From NCBI GenBank assembly GCA_937888615.1, contig CALABZ010000009.1, forward strand, positions 1-21,152: 21,152 bases of DNA. The letters are read 5' to 3'. Positions 6,123 to 15,300 of the stretch are shown one piece after another (positions within the stretch are counted from its first letter, which is position 1; every line of letters begins with the position of its first letter). The notes below the pieces were generated by a model. The model was not told the DNA's origin. It did not search any database and saw only the letters and a program-made list of their open reading frames with translations. Made by a program: the position numbers and the translations under genes. Source of the DNA: an uncultured Lentisphaeria bacterium (GTDB lineage Bacteria > Verrucomicrobiota > Lentisphaeria > Victivallales > Victivallaceae).

Positions 6123-7406
6123 TTACCGCTTATGAATGAAACACTCCTCATAGACCTCATTTAACGACCAGCGACTCGGTTCTTCGGGAGGACGACTGAT
6201 CCATTTGCCATTGGTGAAGTCGGGGAATGCAACAGGCATACCGCCCATGGCAATCGACTGTTCCGAGAGACAGGTAACGCTCATCCATGCGGCACAATCA
6301 TAGATGTCGATCGGAGGTGCCGTCTGTCTGCGGACCGCATCAAAAAATGCTTCGAGCACGAGTAAATCCATTCCATCATGTCCACCAATGACATTGTTTC
6401 TGTATCCCCTCCAGATCGGATGATCGTATTTGTCATGGAAGGATTCGACTTTGTCCCACTTATGAACGAGATAAGGATTTCCGGCAACATCAATTTCCTC
6501 ATACCGGGGACTACTCCCTTCCACATAGATGCCTTTGGCATTTTCGAGCCAGATGCCTTTGGTACCCTGAACGCGGCAGTTTCGAGAATAGGGGCGAGGG
6601 AGAGAGATGCTGTGGGTCAGGGTGATATTTTCACCATTGGCACAGTGAATGATGGTCGTAACTACATCGCCTTCATTAAAGACCATTCCAGGAGATTTTG
6701 CGTAGCGTTCCATTGCCATGGAGAATCCGCGCGATTTGGTGGCATGGGACGAAAGCGTCAGGAAACGGTTTCCACGGTTGATACGAAGGATCTTCGCAAT
6801 CGGTCCGAGACCGTGAGTCGGATATAGATCGCCGTTGCGGTGCATATTGTGAAGGCCGCGTTCGATGTTCTTATTCCATCCGCGAGCAATTTCATCCCCC
6901 AGATCATGTTCGTAACCGCATTCGCAATAAATCAGTTCACCAAAGAGACCTTGACGGACCATATTCATGACCATGAGTTCGTCGCGTCCGTAACAACAGT
7001 TTTCGAGCATCATACAGGAGACGCCGGTTGATTCCGAAGCATGGACCAGTTGCCAAAGTTCCTCGATAGAAGCAGCCCCACCGACCTCGATTCCTGCATA
7101 TTTGTTCATCCGCATGGCTTCGCATGCGATTCGCAGATGGGAATTCCAAGAGGTCGGCACGAGAACCACATTGATATTCGGCGAAGCGATCAGTTCATGG
7201 TAGTTGCGATAAATGGCAGGCCTCGGAGCATTCCGTTTTTCAAAGATCCCGAGGAGTTTTTCAATACGCTCCTCCCGCAGATCGCAGATAGCCGTTACGG
7301 CGACTTCGCCGCGTTCCGCGAGAATAAAGATAGACTCCAGCAAAGTTTCTGCTCGCGCACCGAGTCCGATGATGCCGATACGAACCTGATCAATTTTTTT
7401 CTCCAT
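6123..7406 (-). CDS. Gfo/Idh/MocA-family protein resembling GH109 glycosidase
   Basis: A 427-residue NAD(P)-binding protein. The N-terminal Rossmann fold shows GIIGLGARAE (11-20). GH109 enzymes (NAD-dependent alpha-N-acetylgalactosaminidases) share stretches such as CCYGRDELMVMNMVRQGLFGE (137-157), GYEHDLGDE (164-172) and YPTHGLGPIA (195-204), all visible here. GH109 enzymes cleave glycosides by transient oxidation at C3, so the cofactor stays bound. No signal peptide is present, so it acts in the cytoplasm. The start is well supported by AGGAG 7 bases upstream. It is the last gene of the glycan cluster, 139 bases after the GH5-like gene, from which a possible terminator separates it. A simple sugar dehydrogenase is the alternative; the broad family is certain and GH109 likely. 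Confidence 0.88.
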   Translation of the reverse strand: MEKKIDQVRIGIIGLGARAETLLESIFILAERGEVAVTAICDLREERIEKLLGIFEKRNAPRPAIYRNYHELIASPNINVVLVPTSWNSHLRIACEAMRMNKYAGIEVGGAASIEELWQLVHASESTGVSCMMLENCCYGRDELMVMNMVRQGLFGELIYCECGYEHDLGDEIARGWNKNIERGLHNMHRNGDLYPTHGLGPIAKILRINRGNRFLTLSSHATKSRGFSMAMERYAKSPGMVFNEGDVVTTIIHCANGENITLTHSISLPRPYSRNCRVQGTKGIWLENAKGIYVEGSSPRYEEIDVAGNPYLVHKWDKVESFHDKYDHPIWRGYRNNVIGGHDGMDLLVLEAFFDAVRRQTAPPIDIYDCAAWMSVTCLSEQSIAMGGMPVAFPDFTNGKWISRPPEEPSRWSLNEVYEECFIHKR

Positions 7407-7464
7407 ATCAATCTCCTGTTATATAAATATTAAGGACACCTCTGAAAATTGGAAAACCGGGTTG

Positions 7465-7498
7465 AAAAATGCGCCTCGCATCCGCAACCTTACGCGCA
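7465..7498 (-). terminator. Possible weak rho-independent terminator after the GH5-like gene
   Basis: Read on the minus strand, TGCGC (7494-7498) can pair with GCGCA (7470-7474), followed directly by TTTTT (7465-7469). The perfect stem is only five bases and the loop is long, so the call is weak. It lies about 50 bases past the GH5-like stop and may separate that operon from the GH109-like gene. Confidence 0.3.
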
Positions 7499-7545
7499 CC
7501 TGGTTGACTCTGTTCGCCAGACTGCATGAAAAATTCAGACGTAAT

Positions 7546-9486
7546 TCATCTGCCCGTCTGATCCGATGCCAGCTCGATTTCCAGAATTGCGGCCTGAAGC
7601 GGGGAAATCCGGACGCGCCGTCCTTCCAGTTCCGCGTTGCCCGCCGCAAGCCTGACCTGAAGGATTTTCGAATCCGAATCCAATTCCGCCTCCACAGTTT
7701 TTCTGCGATGGTTGATGAGCGTCAGCCAGCCTTTGCCGGGGGCTTTTTCATTCCACCAGCGTTCGCATTGCGGGTCGGGCAGATCGACCGCCGGTTTCAA
7801 CCCTGCGATGTCACGAAGTTCAGCGTAGATTTTCCATGCGGGGGACTCCTCGTTCGCATACGGAGTGACGGAGAGGGATTTTTCCAGCGGCATGGAGAGG
7901 AAACAGGTTTTTCCCGCTCCGCAATGATGCTTTACCATGGCCGGGGTTCCATCGGAGTACCAGGCGGCAGGCTCGGACACGAATTTATTGAAACAATTCC
8001 GGTATTCCGCGGAGATCGCACATTCGAATCCTCCGGAGAAACGCACAAGGTCGCGGGAGGTTTTCATCTTCATTTTTTCCATATCAGAGATGCCGAAGAC
8101 CCGATCCATTTCCGTAAGGCTGACTCCTTCTCCGGACACATACAGCGTGCTTCCCGCGTTTACCGCGCCGATTATGGCTTGCCAGGCCGGTATGGAAATG
8201 GGCATGGAGTCACACCAGGATGGAGCAAGCAGCAATTTGTACTGGCTTAGCGCCTCGTATCCGGGACGCACGATGCGGGGAGCAATTCCCGCCTGGACAC
8301 AAAGCACATAGCAGTTGAAAATTCCGGGCCAGTCATCCTGAAGATCGCTCACCAGAATGGCCGCTTCCCGGCGCAACTCCGGCATTTGTCCGCCGAATTG
8401 TTCCACAACAGTCCGGAAACGGCTCATTTCTCCGGCGACCGCTTTTACCGTGCCATCGGTTCGTGTCAGACCCAGCCCGTCATTTTCCATCTGGGCATCC
8501 CTGTAAGGCATTTCTCCGGCGCACTGGAAATCGCTGTAGCACCACCACAGGCATCCGGCGATTCCGTTGGCGAAGAGGCTGTACAAGCGCATTCGCAGAA
8601 AAGCGGCGCTCAGGGATTCGGAAAGATTGCTGTTGCCGAGGGTTCCTGTTTCTTCGCAGAGAACGGGGCGTTGTCCCAGATCGGAGAGGTAGCGGCTTTC
8701 CACGGTTGCATGGAGATTGGCGCGCAGATCGGTCGGACTTTCCAAAAAACATCCGGGCGTAAACAGCGGATAAGGATGGGTGGTCAGGAGGTCCAGCGCA
8801 TCGGCGCTGTCGGAAATGCCCCACGGATTATGTGTCGAGGGAAGATGATGCAGTCCGTGCATGCCGGAACTGACGGGTGTTTCCGGATCATGAAGCCTCA
8901 GCTCCGCGGCCAGCGCATGCATCCAGACCCAGGCGGTCTCGGGCGAGTCGCAACAGTCGGCGCAATTCTGTTCGTTTCCATATTCCCATGCGAGAATTTC
9001 CGGCCGGCCCGCGTAACGGCGTGCAAAGGCCCGACAATAAAGCATCTGATATTTCAGCATGAAGGAATCCGAGAACAGATTCCTTCCGTTTTTCCAGCCC
9101 GGATTGAACAGGGTGCCGCTCATCCAGGCGGTCAGGAGGGCCACGATCAGTTTCAGATGATGTTTCCCGGCAAGATCCACCACGGTATCGAATTTTTCCA
9201 GGTGGGCCGCATCGACCATTTCAGGGTTGTTGTCCGGCGTTGTATTCCAGTCGTGACGCATACCGATGGTTCGTGGGATTCCATTGCATCCGGGAAGTTC
9301 ATAGATCGGCTGGAAATCATCCCAGAGCGGAAAGATTCTCACCGTATCCATTCCGAGTTCACGTATTTGTGCGAATTCGCGGTCGATTTCAGCGGCGTCG
9401 AACTTGCGCCACATCTGTACGCCATTCCGGCGGGGCCAGTAATTGACTCCGAGAAGAAAGGATTTTGTCTGATCCATATTCGTCAT
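7546..9486 (-). CDS. Clan GH-A glycoside hydrolase (GH5/GH42-like)
   Basis: A 646-residue protein with a (beta/alpha)8 catalytic barrel in residues about 10-345. It opens with GVNYWPRR (13-20) and LGMDTVRIFPLWDDFQP (44-60). The probable acid/base is Glu172 in WEYGNEQN, and the nucleophile is Glu279 in PVLCEETG; THPYP (236-240) is typical of the clan. Residues about 375-455 (AAILVSDLQDDW to GSTLYVSGEG) look like the GATase-like trimerisation domain of GH42 beta-galactosidases. A small beta-sandwich follows. No signal peptide is visible, so it probably cleaves imported oligosaccharides. The bond specificity cannot be given; mannosidase, galactosidase and glucosidase activities all occur in this clan. 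The upstream Shine-Dalgarno is weak (AAAGAAAG); the Met at residue 4 is an alternative start. Confidence 0.85.
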   Translation of the reverse strand: MTNMDQTKSFLLGVNYWPRRNGVQMWRKFDAAEIDREFAQIRELGMDTVRIFPLWDDFQPIYELPGCNGIPRTIGMRHDWNTTPDNNPEMVDAAHLEKFDTVVDLAGKHHLKLIVALLTAWMSGTLFNPGWKNGRNLFSDSFMLKYQMLYCRAFARRYAGRPEILAWEYGNEQNCADCCDSPETAWVWMHALAAELRLHDPETPVSSGMHGLHHLPSTHNPWGISDSADALDLLTTHPYPLFTPGCFLESPTDLRANLHATVESRYLSDLGQRPVLCEETGTLGNSNLSESLSAAFLRMRLYSLFANGIAGCLWWCYSDFQCAGEMPYRDAQMENDGLGLTRTDGTVKAVAGEMSRFRTVVEQFGGQMPELRREAAILVSDLQDDWPGIFNCYVLCVQAGIAPRIVRPGYEALSQYKLLLAPSWCDSMPISIPAWQAIIGAVNAGSTLYVSGEGVSLTEMDRVFGISDMEKMKMKTSRDLVRFSGGFECAISAEYRNCFNKFVSEPAAWYSDGTPAMVKHHCGAGKTCFLSMPLEKSLSVTPYANEESPAWKIYAELRDIAGLKPAVDLPDPQCERWWNEKAPGKGWLTLINHRRKTVEAELDSDSKILQVRLAAGNAELEGRRVRISPLQAAILEIELASDQTGR

Positions 9487-9501
9487 GCTTTCTTTAGTGG
9501 T

Positions 9502-9582
9502 TTATTTTCTGTTGTTTGCTTTCAGTTCTTTAAATGGAGTTGGTATTCCATCGAAATGCAATCGGAGCCGTTCATTTTCCAT
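9502..9582 (-). other. Possible 26-codon open frame between two operon genes
   Basis: In the 127-base gap between the AAC(3)-like and GH5-like genes, the minus strand holds a protein-like frame (MENERLRLHFDGIPTPFKEL and on) from ATG 9580-9582 to TAA 9502-9504. The frame is open further upstream to a TAA near 9628, in a different frame from the acetyltransferase. No ribosome binding site precedes the ATG. It could be a shifted tail of the acetyltransferase, the scrap of a lost gene, or chance. Confidence 0.2.
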
Positions 9583-9613
9583 TTCAGAAACGGTCTGATG
9601 GAGGATGACATCC

Positions 9614-10375
9614 TCATGCGCCTTTTTCGATTTCTTTTACGAAATAAAGAGGGTTATTCTTCAGCGCGACCAATGCTTTTTCCCACATGTCCCGAACATC
9701 CATCAGATAACAGTCCGCTGCCAGTATTTTCCCCTTCCGGAGATGTTCGCCGTCCATGAGCGCATCCAGCCTCGCATACATCTGAGTCCAGCCGCTGAAG
9801 TTATGGCGGCGGACCCGCATCCGTGTTTCGCCGCCGTCCGGCAGAAGAATGCGGTAGTCGACCGGACTTGTGAACAGGTAAAAAGGTTCCACCAGTTCCT
9901 CTACCGCATGCATGGAGGTGTTCGGAGAAATTCCACAGCCGATGAACAGAATCCATCCGCCGAGTTCGCGCAATCTGCGGAACGGAGAACGCGGGCCGCA
10001 AGGGGTCGTGTCCTTGAAATGATCCCCGAGAAGCCATTCCGCGTTCTTTCCGACGCCGGACACCGAATGAGTCGGGTGAATGCTTCTGATGGTTCCTGGA
10101 CGTTTCCGGAAATATTCCGGAAGGGCTCCCACACAGCATGGGGTGTTCCGTAAATCGAACACAGGATGTTCGATGCCGACGTCCCGGTAGGACAGCGCCG
10201 GGAACAGAAGCGTGCCGTCCGGACCAAGTGCTTCCAGAAGTCCGCGGACGACGGTTTCGGCGCCGCCCGGAACATCTCCCAGCGAACGCAGGGATGAATG
10301 CACAAGAAGATTATTGTTTTTTGGTAAGCCCAGTTTCCTCAAATCCATTTTGATCTGTTCGATCGCGGAATCCAT
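9614..10375 (-). CDS. AAC(3)-family N-acetyltransferase (aminoglycoside 3-N-acetyltransferase-like)
   Basis: A 253-residue acetyl-CoA-dependent acetyltransferase of the antibiotic_NAT family. Hallmarks appear in order: LLVHSSLRSLG (23-33), GTLLFPALS (54-62), IHPTHSVSGVGK (99-110), TTPCGPRSPFRRL (123-135) and GISPNTSMHAVEE (148-160). The last two and His100 form the CoA/substrate pocket in characterised members, so activity is plausible. Length fits the family (about 250-270). GGAG lies 8 bases before the ATG. It sits inside a glycan-degradation operon without resistance genes, so an amino sugar or a natural amino compound is a more likely substrate than an antibiotic. That is inference. It is cytoplasmic. 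Confidence 0.92.
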   Translation of the reverse strand: MDSAIEQIKMDLRKLGLPKNNNLLVHSSLRSLGDVPGGAETVVRGLLEALGPDGTLLFPALSYRDVGIEHPVFDLRNTPCCVGALPEYFRKRPGTIRSIHPTHSVSGVGKNAEWLLGDHFKDTTPCGPRSPFRRLRELGGWILFIGCGISPNTSMHAVEELVEPFYLFTSPVDYRILLPDGGETRMRVRRHNFSGWTQMYARLDALMDGEHLRKGKILAADCYLMDVRDMWEKALVALKNNPLYFVKEIEKGA

Positions 10376-10463
10376 AATGTTTCTCCACTGGCGGTATTTT
10401 TTCCTATGTGGAAGCGAGGAGCTCCGGCGCGACTCAGCGCAGCCCGATCACTTTCCATGTTTC

Positions 10464-10481
10464 AGTTCCGGGGCGGGAACT
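10464..10481 (-). other. Intercistronic hairpin between GH127 and AAC(3) genes
   Basis: AGTTCC (10464-10469) and GGAACT (10476-10481) form a 6-bp perfect stem with a 6-base GC-rich loop, 22 bases past the GH127 stop. No T-run follows, so it is not a standard terminator. It may stabilise or punctuate the mRNA. Confidence 0.35.
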
Positions 10482-10502
10482 TGCCTCGTTTTTGAAGTCA
10501 CT

Positions 10503-12290
10503 TCAACCGATTTTCAAACTGTCTCCAAATCCGGAACGCATCCAGACGCAAAGCGTGTTGTCTTCCCTGAACAAATTTCCGGCGGAAGCATAGTCGCACA
10601 GCCGCGTCCCATCGGCAAGTTTCCATACCAACTGAAAACCGGGAAGTTTTTCCGTTTTCATGGTTGTACATTCCGGGACGGGGATATCCACATCTTTCGT
10701 AAGCCGGGAATCCTGCGCCAGAACGATCGAACCGCAGCGGAAAGCGACACGTCCGCTTCCGCCGGGATCGCGAAACAATTTCGGAGACAGGTCAAATGCA
10801 ATCTCAACCACGTCATTATTTTTCCATTCCCTGGTCAGAACTAAATAGCTCCCCGGAACGGCCGGTCTATGTTTCCCGCAGACAATGATACCCGCCTCCG
10901 GATTCTGCCATGCCGGAATCCGGAGTTGAAGCGAAAATGTCTCCGGCTCCGGTAGAAATATCGCAATACGGACGGTCGATTGGAACGGATATCCGCCGGA
11001 AACCGATAACTTCGCATGATTTGCGCCGGGCGTCTGGAAAGTAATATCCATGTCCTCGTAAAAATTCAGCTTCGGACCTGTGCCTGTCAGGAACGCTGCG
11101 GCGGGGAGTGCCATGGCCAGCGCCTCGGGGCCCTGGGCCAAACAACAGTCATGTCCATCGAATGGCGTTTGGAATCCTCGAAGTATCTGGTCTTGCGCGG
11201 GACGTTTCCAGGCGGTGTTTCCATTAAGGGGAGTCGGGTTGCCGTGAATCCATGCGGTTCCGTCCGGCTTCATGGCTCCGAGAATTCCATTGTAAAGACT
11301 GACTTCCATTTCATCGGCTATGGTTGAGTCTTCGGTGAGCCGCAGCATTCTTTCGCAATAGTGAATCCAAGTGGTTGTAACGCAGGTTTCGCCGAGTGTT
11401 CCGGCATCGTTCCTGCATTGTTTGAGCTTCCCATCGTCCCAGTATTCTCCCCAGATGTCCTTGAGGCCTCCGACTCCGGTAATGAAGATTTCGCGATCGC
11501 GGACCATCCTGTAGAAATTTTTTACGGCCTGGAAATAAACGGGATCCGGAACTTCTCGATACAGTTCAAGCAGGCCCTGAAAACAGGACATCATTTCATA
11601 GGCTTTTCCGTTGGCGAGCTCCCCGGGCGGCACGGAAGCACAGGCCGCCTTGAAAATATTATGCTTTTCCGAACACCCGGTATCGGCAATCCACCTGGCG
11701 TAGTCCAGATACTTCCTTTTTCCGCAGATCCGGTAAAGCCCGAGAACCGCAGACAGGATCGAAGAGGCCGCCAAGCCATCGTGACAACCGCAATCGAGGA
11801 TATTTTTCTTGTCGGGAGCGACTTGCTTCATCAAGTGATCGACCATTCTTTCACAGGCATTTCTCACGCATGGGTCCTTTTCGACAAGGTCATGATAACG
11901 GAGAAGGGCTGTCAGGACATATTTCCGGCCCCAGATGTCCCATCCCCCTGTCTGAAGCTCTACTGGATAGCTGCTGATACAACCGTCAGGCGTCTGTGTG
12001 GAAAGCATATCTTTCACTGTATTCCGGATAATAACGGATAGTTCGGGATCGTTTACGGCACTCTGGGAAAGGATCAGCGAACGTACGATTTTACCCCAGA
12101 ATTCGCATCGCCACGCATCGTCGTGCTCATTCCTGAAACGGAAGGGGTCGACGAGATGGGAATAGTCGATTTTTTTCAGACGATTTTTAACCGAGAGCGA
12201 GATTGCTTTGCCGAGAGGTCCTTTCAGGTGAACCTTACCGGGGGCAAAAGAAACAAGATTGCAACTTTCCATATACTCTTTCTTTGTCAT
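10503..12290 (-). CDS. GH127 (DUF1680) family glycoside hydrolase, beta-L-arabinofuranosidase-like
   Basis: A 595-residue protein with the (alpha/alpha)6 barrel of GH127. Family members hydrolyse beta-L-arabinofuranosides and related furanosides using a zinc-bound cysteine nucleophile. The Glu-Cys3 metal site can be placed: Glu282 in TGVGGLKDIWGEYW, Cys303 in GETCVTTTW, and Cys382-Cys383 in GHDCCLAQGPEA, which parallels E322/C340/C417/C418 of HypBA1. The C-terminal ~180 residues are beta-rich (LQLRIPAWQ is typical). There is no signal peptide, so it is cytoplasmic. The ATG at 12290 has no close Shine-Dalgarno; AAGGA is about 18 bases away and lies in a hairpin. Met7, with AAAGAG just upstream, is an alternative start. 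Specificity within the family is uncertain. Confidence 0.9.
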   Translation of the reverse strand: MTKKEYMESCNLVSFAPGKVHLKGPLGKAISLSVKNRLKKIDYSHLVDPFRFRNEHDDAWRCEFWGKIVRSLILSQSAVNDPELSVIIRNTVKDMLSTQTPDGCISSYPVELQTGGWDIWGRKYVLTALLRYHDLVEKDPCVRNACERMVDHLMKQVAPDKKNILDCGCHDGLAASSILSAVLGLYRICGKRKYLDYARWIADTGCSEKHNIFKAACASVPPGELANGKAYEMMSCFQGLLELYREVPDPVYFQAVKNFYRMVRDREIFITGVGGLKDIWGEYWDDGKLKQCRNDAGTLGETCVTTTWIHYCERMLRLTEDSTIADEMEVSLYNGILGAMKPDGTAWIHGNPTPLNGNTAWKRPAQDQILRGFQTPFDGHDCCLAQGPEALAMALPAAAFLTGTGPKLNFYEDMDITFQTPGANHAKLSVSGGYPFQSTVRIAIFLPEPETFSLQLRIPAWQNPEAGIIVCGKHRPAVPGSYLVLTREWKNNDVVEIAFDLSPKLFRDPGGSGRVAFRCGSIVLAQDSRLTKDVDIPVPECTTMKTEKLPGFQLVWKLADGTRLCDYASAGNLFREDNTLCVWMRSGFGDSLKIG

Positions 12291-12309
12291 TTGATGTAAA
12301 AAACAGGAC

Positions 12310-12365
12310 TTCCTTTAATGAAGGAAAATGGGGAAAAATCCGATAACCGGCCGGAAAGTTCCGGC
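12310..12365 (-). other. Two intercistronic hairpins between GH123-like and GH127 genes
   Basis: Two perfect stems fill the 82-base gap. GCCGGA/TCCGGC (12350-12355 and 12360-12365, 4-base loop) lies 8 bases past the upstream stop. TTCCTT/AAGGAA (12310-12315 and 12321-12326, 5-base loop) follows; on the minus strand it is followed after six bases by six Ts. The second could be a weak terminator or attenuator, and it pairs the only AAGGA that could serve as ribosome binding site for the GH127 gene. Confidence 0.35.
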
Positions 12366-12372
12366 GGGTTTG

Positions 12373-15300
12373 TTACGGTTGCGTTTTTTCGATTTCCTCT
12401 GCGAAATCTTTTTCCGAACGGACTCCGCTGATTCCCCGCAACCGGATGGTAAAGCTGAACTTTTTGCCCGGCGGAATGCTGAATGGGGAATTCGGGAGAA
12501 CGTCATGAATACTCGTTCCGTATCGGCTTCGTGGAAATTCCAATGTATAGAGGCGGTGTTTTCCCATATGATCTCCCTCGGAGTTGAACCAGACGTAACC
12601 GTGCGTAATCGCGGCGTCTCCGAGGATGGCCATTCCGACTCCTGTTTTCGGATCGAAGGCTCCCGCCCAATGATCCTTCAAGGAAAAGTTCTGTCGTTCA
12701 TAATGAATTGGATTTGACTTTGAAAAACGGGTTTCGGGAAACAGGTGATCTTCGACCGCTGGAATGCAGAGCGTGTCGTTTTCCTGTTTGTCCGGACCGA
12801 TTGCCGGCACCAGACGTCCACGCCAGGCGAACTGGTAGTGGGAAGGATCATCCGACTGCATCCCTTCCGGCAGCAGGTTGGAGATTTCATAGCTCATTTC
12901 GAATTCAGAAGACGCGGCTTTCAACGACATCGTCCGGGTAATCTGGAATGGGCGGTCCGGAAAAGTCGTGGAGATCGCTATGGACACGACATCCGGAGAC
13001 AGTTTGACAAAGTTGATATCCCAATCCGCTAACGAAACCGCCCAACGTCCCATGGCGTCTTCATCGGAAAAGCCGCCGTAGTCCACCTGTCTTCGAACCA
13101 TTTCACGGGAGATTTTTTTCGACATCCTGTCAACTTGCGGCAGTGCATTGGCATAGCTTCCCGGATCGAGACATTCCATGCCGTGGACCTTGAAGGAAAA
13201 CAGTCGTCCGGCGGTTTCCGTAAATCCAACCGAAATCGTTCCATTGTCAAGAACAAATCCGGGATGCCCCTGAAAAACGACCGGATTGACTTTGACCTTG
13301 AAGTCTTTCATGTCGCCCGCCTGCGCCGCTTCTTCCGCCAGTTTCAAGTAATACTCGGCCCGGTCATAGCAGGCGGATTGGTCCGCCATTCCGGCCCGTT
13401 CGAAAAGCGCCTTCTGCAGATTGTTCCTGAAATCCCGTGTCTGGGCCAACTTCTGTTTCAACAGTTCCCGGCGTGTTTCCTTCAAAAGAATGAACGCCTT
13501 TTCCCGCTCTTTCGCCGTATAGGATTTTCCCTGCTGGATGGATTGAAAGAAGTCGTCGATCGGTTTGAGCAAAGATGGTTTCCCGGCGCATTGATCCCGG
13601 AGTTTTTTCAATTCCTCCAGTTGTGCATCGGAGTTTAGAAAAAAACGCCGGATGAATTCCTTTTTTTCTCCTTGCCGGGAGACTTCAATACGAACTTCAT
13701 TCAGCCCCGGCTTTTCAAGGGTGAAAGGAATATCCAGGGAACCGTTTTTTTCGACTTTTCCTGCGTTTTTTCCGTTAATGGAAACAGTCGTGCCTTCGGC
13801 GGCATATATTTGGAAAACAACCTCCGTGAGGTCCGTATGACTATTGTCCATCGGGGTGGAGAGCACCAGCGAGACAGGAGGCAAGTTGAAATTCTCAATT
13901 TCATTGCCGAGCTTTTCGCGGAGCCGGTAAAGAAGGCGGGCATCATTCCGGTAGCCAAAGGGCATGTCAGGCAGCAGTTCCAACAAGATTTTCTTCGCCT
14001 TCTGCATATATGCCGCCGAAGGCACGGCTGTTTCCTGCAGTAGTTCCGACAAGATTTCCTTCACCCGCTTTTTCCCTTGCCCCGGGAAAGCCCGGTCGAT
14101 TTGTTTCTCCAGTATTTTCATGTAGTCGAAGTCGTCGATCCCCTCTCTGATTTGCATGGAACGGAGGGAAGGAACGATATGTTCGCCTTTTTCCCTTGGC
14201 GGATAAAAAATCGTCGCGGCACCGCACTTTGAAGTCTTATCCATCTGTGTCCATGGGTTTATTCCTCGCGGAGCCCATGTGGTATTCCACAACAGTCCTC
14301 CATCGCCGTCCGCGAAATATATCTGCCACGGATAAAGCCGTGTCCGTATGTAATCGTGATCGTCCAGGCAGACGGTCCAGTTGTAATACCATATTTCTCC
14401 ACCCTTTTCGTGGACTTTCTTCTGGAGTTTCGGATTCACGAATCCGGGAGCCAGTGAAACACACCACGAGTTGACATATCCCAATGTATTGCATACCTCT
14501 TTCGTGATGAATATTTTCAGGTCCGGAGCCGCTTGATGGAGGGCATTGGTGATCTTTGCCAGATCGGCATGAACCTTTGGTTCGGGTTCGTCAAAAAGAT
14601 AGGCATAGAAATGAGCCTCCGGAAATTTCGCCCGGACATGTTCGGTATATTGCTTCGCAAAGTCACCGGCGTATTTCAGACCTTCCGCAGAAAGCCATGG
14701 CACATTCGCGAAAGGAGATTTTCCCGGATTGGAGCGGTCTTTCTGTCCATAACACCAGCCGTCATAATCTCCCAGGAAATGCAAGGGCGGCATGACAAAG
14801 GATCTCCTTCCCTCGGATATCCAAGAGGAGACGACCCTGTCGAATTCCGACCAGTCCGTGATTTTCAATGACCCGTTTTCGATCGTCCATTTCGGGATCG
14901 GAGGGTACTGCGCTTGATTTCCGCTCATGCGGTGTTCCTTGAACAACCCCATGATGTCAGCGGTGATTTCGGGCAGCGGACGCTGATCCAGCAGTCGATA
15001 TTCCGGCTGATTGGGCCATGCATAAAAGAATGTCCGCAGCGCGGGGGAGTCGGGCAGTTCAAAGTTCCGGACTTTTACTTCTACGGGGATTTCTGCCAGC
15101 ACATCGTCCTTTTCCAGTATGGAAATACGGCCACGGTAGATTCCGGGACGCTGTCCCTTCGGAACGGTGACCGTAACATAAAGCGGCAGATTTTCTCCCG
15201 GCTGGACGTTGAAGGAGGAACCGGACAACAGCGGATCGGCATTCCACCCTTTCAAGGTTGGATTGTAATCGGGGGATTTCAGCTCGATAAAGCCTACTCT

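Noticed and set aside
7462..8250. 262-codon plus-strand open frame opposite the GH5-like gene
   Set aside because: Antisense to the C-terminal part of the GH5-like protein; no ribosome binding site and no family-like sequence.
8386..9759. 457-codon open frame on the plus strand opposite the GH5-like gene
   Set aside because: It lies antisense to a protein with clear catalytic motifs. Its translation has no recognisable domain and it also overlaps the acetyltransferase end. It is a shadow of biased codon use.
9614..10375. Clinical antibiotic resistance gene
   Set aside because: Family motifs are present, but the operon context is glycan breakdown and no other resistance or mobile genes adjoin it, so resistance is not a supported function.
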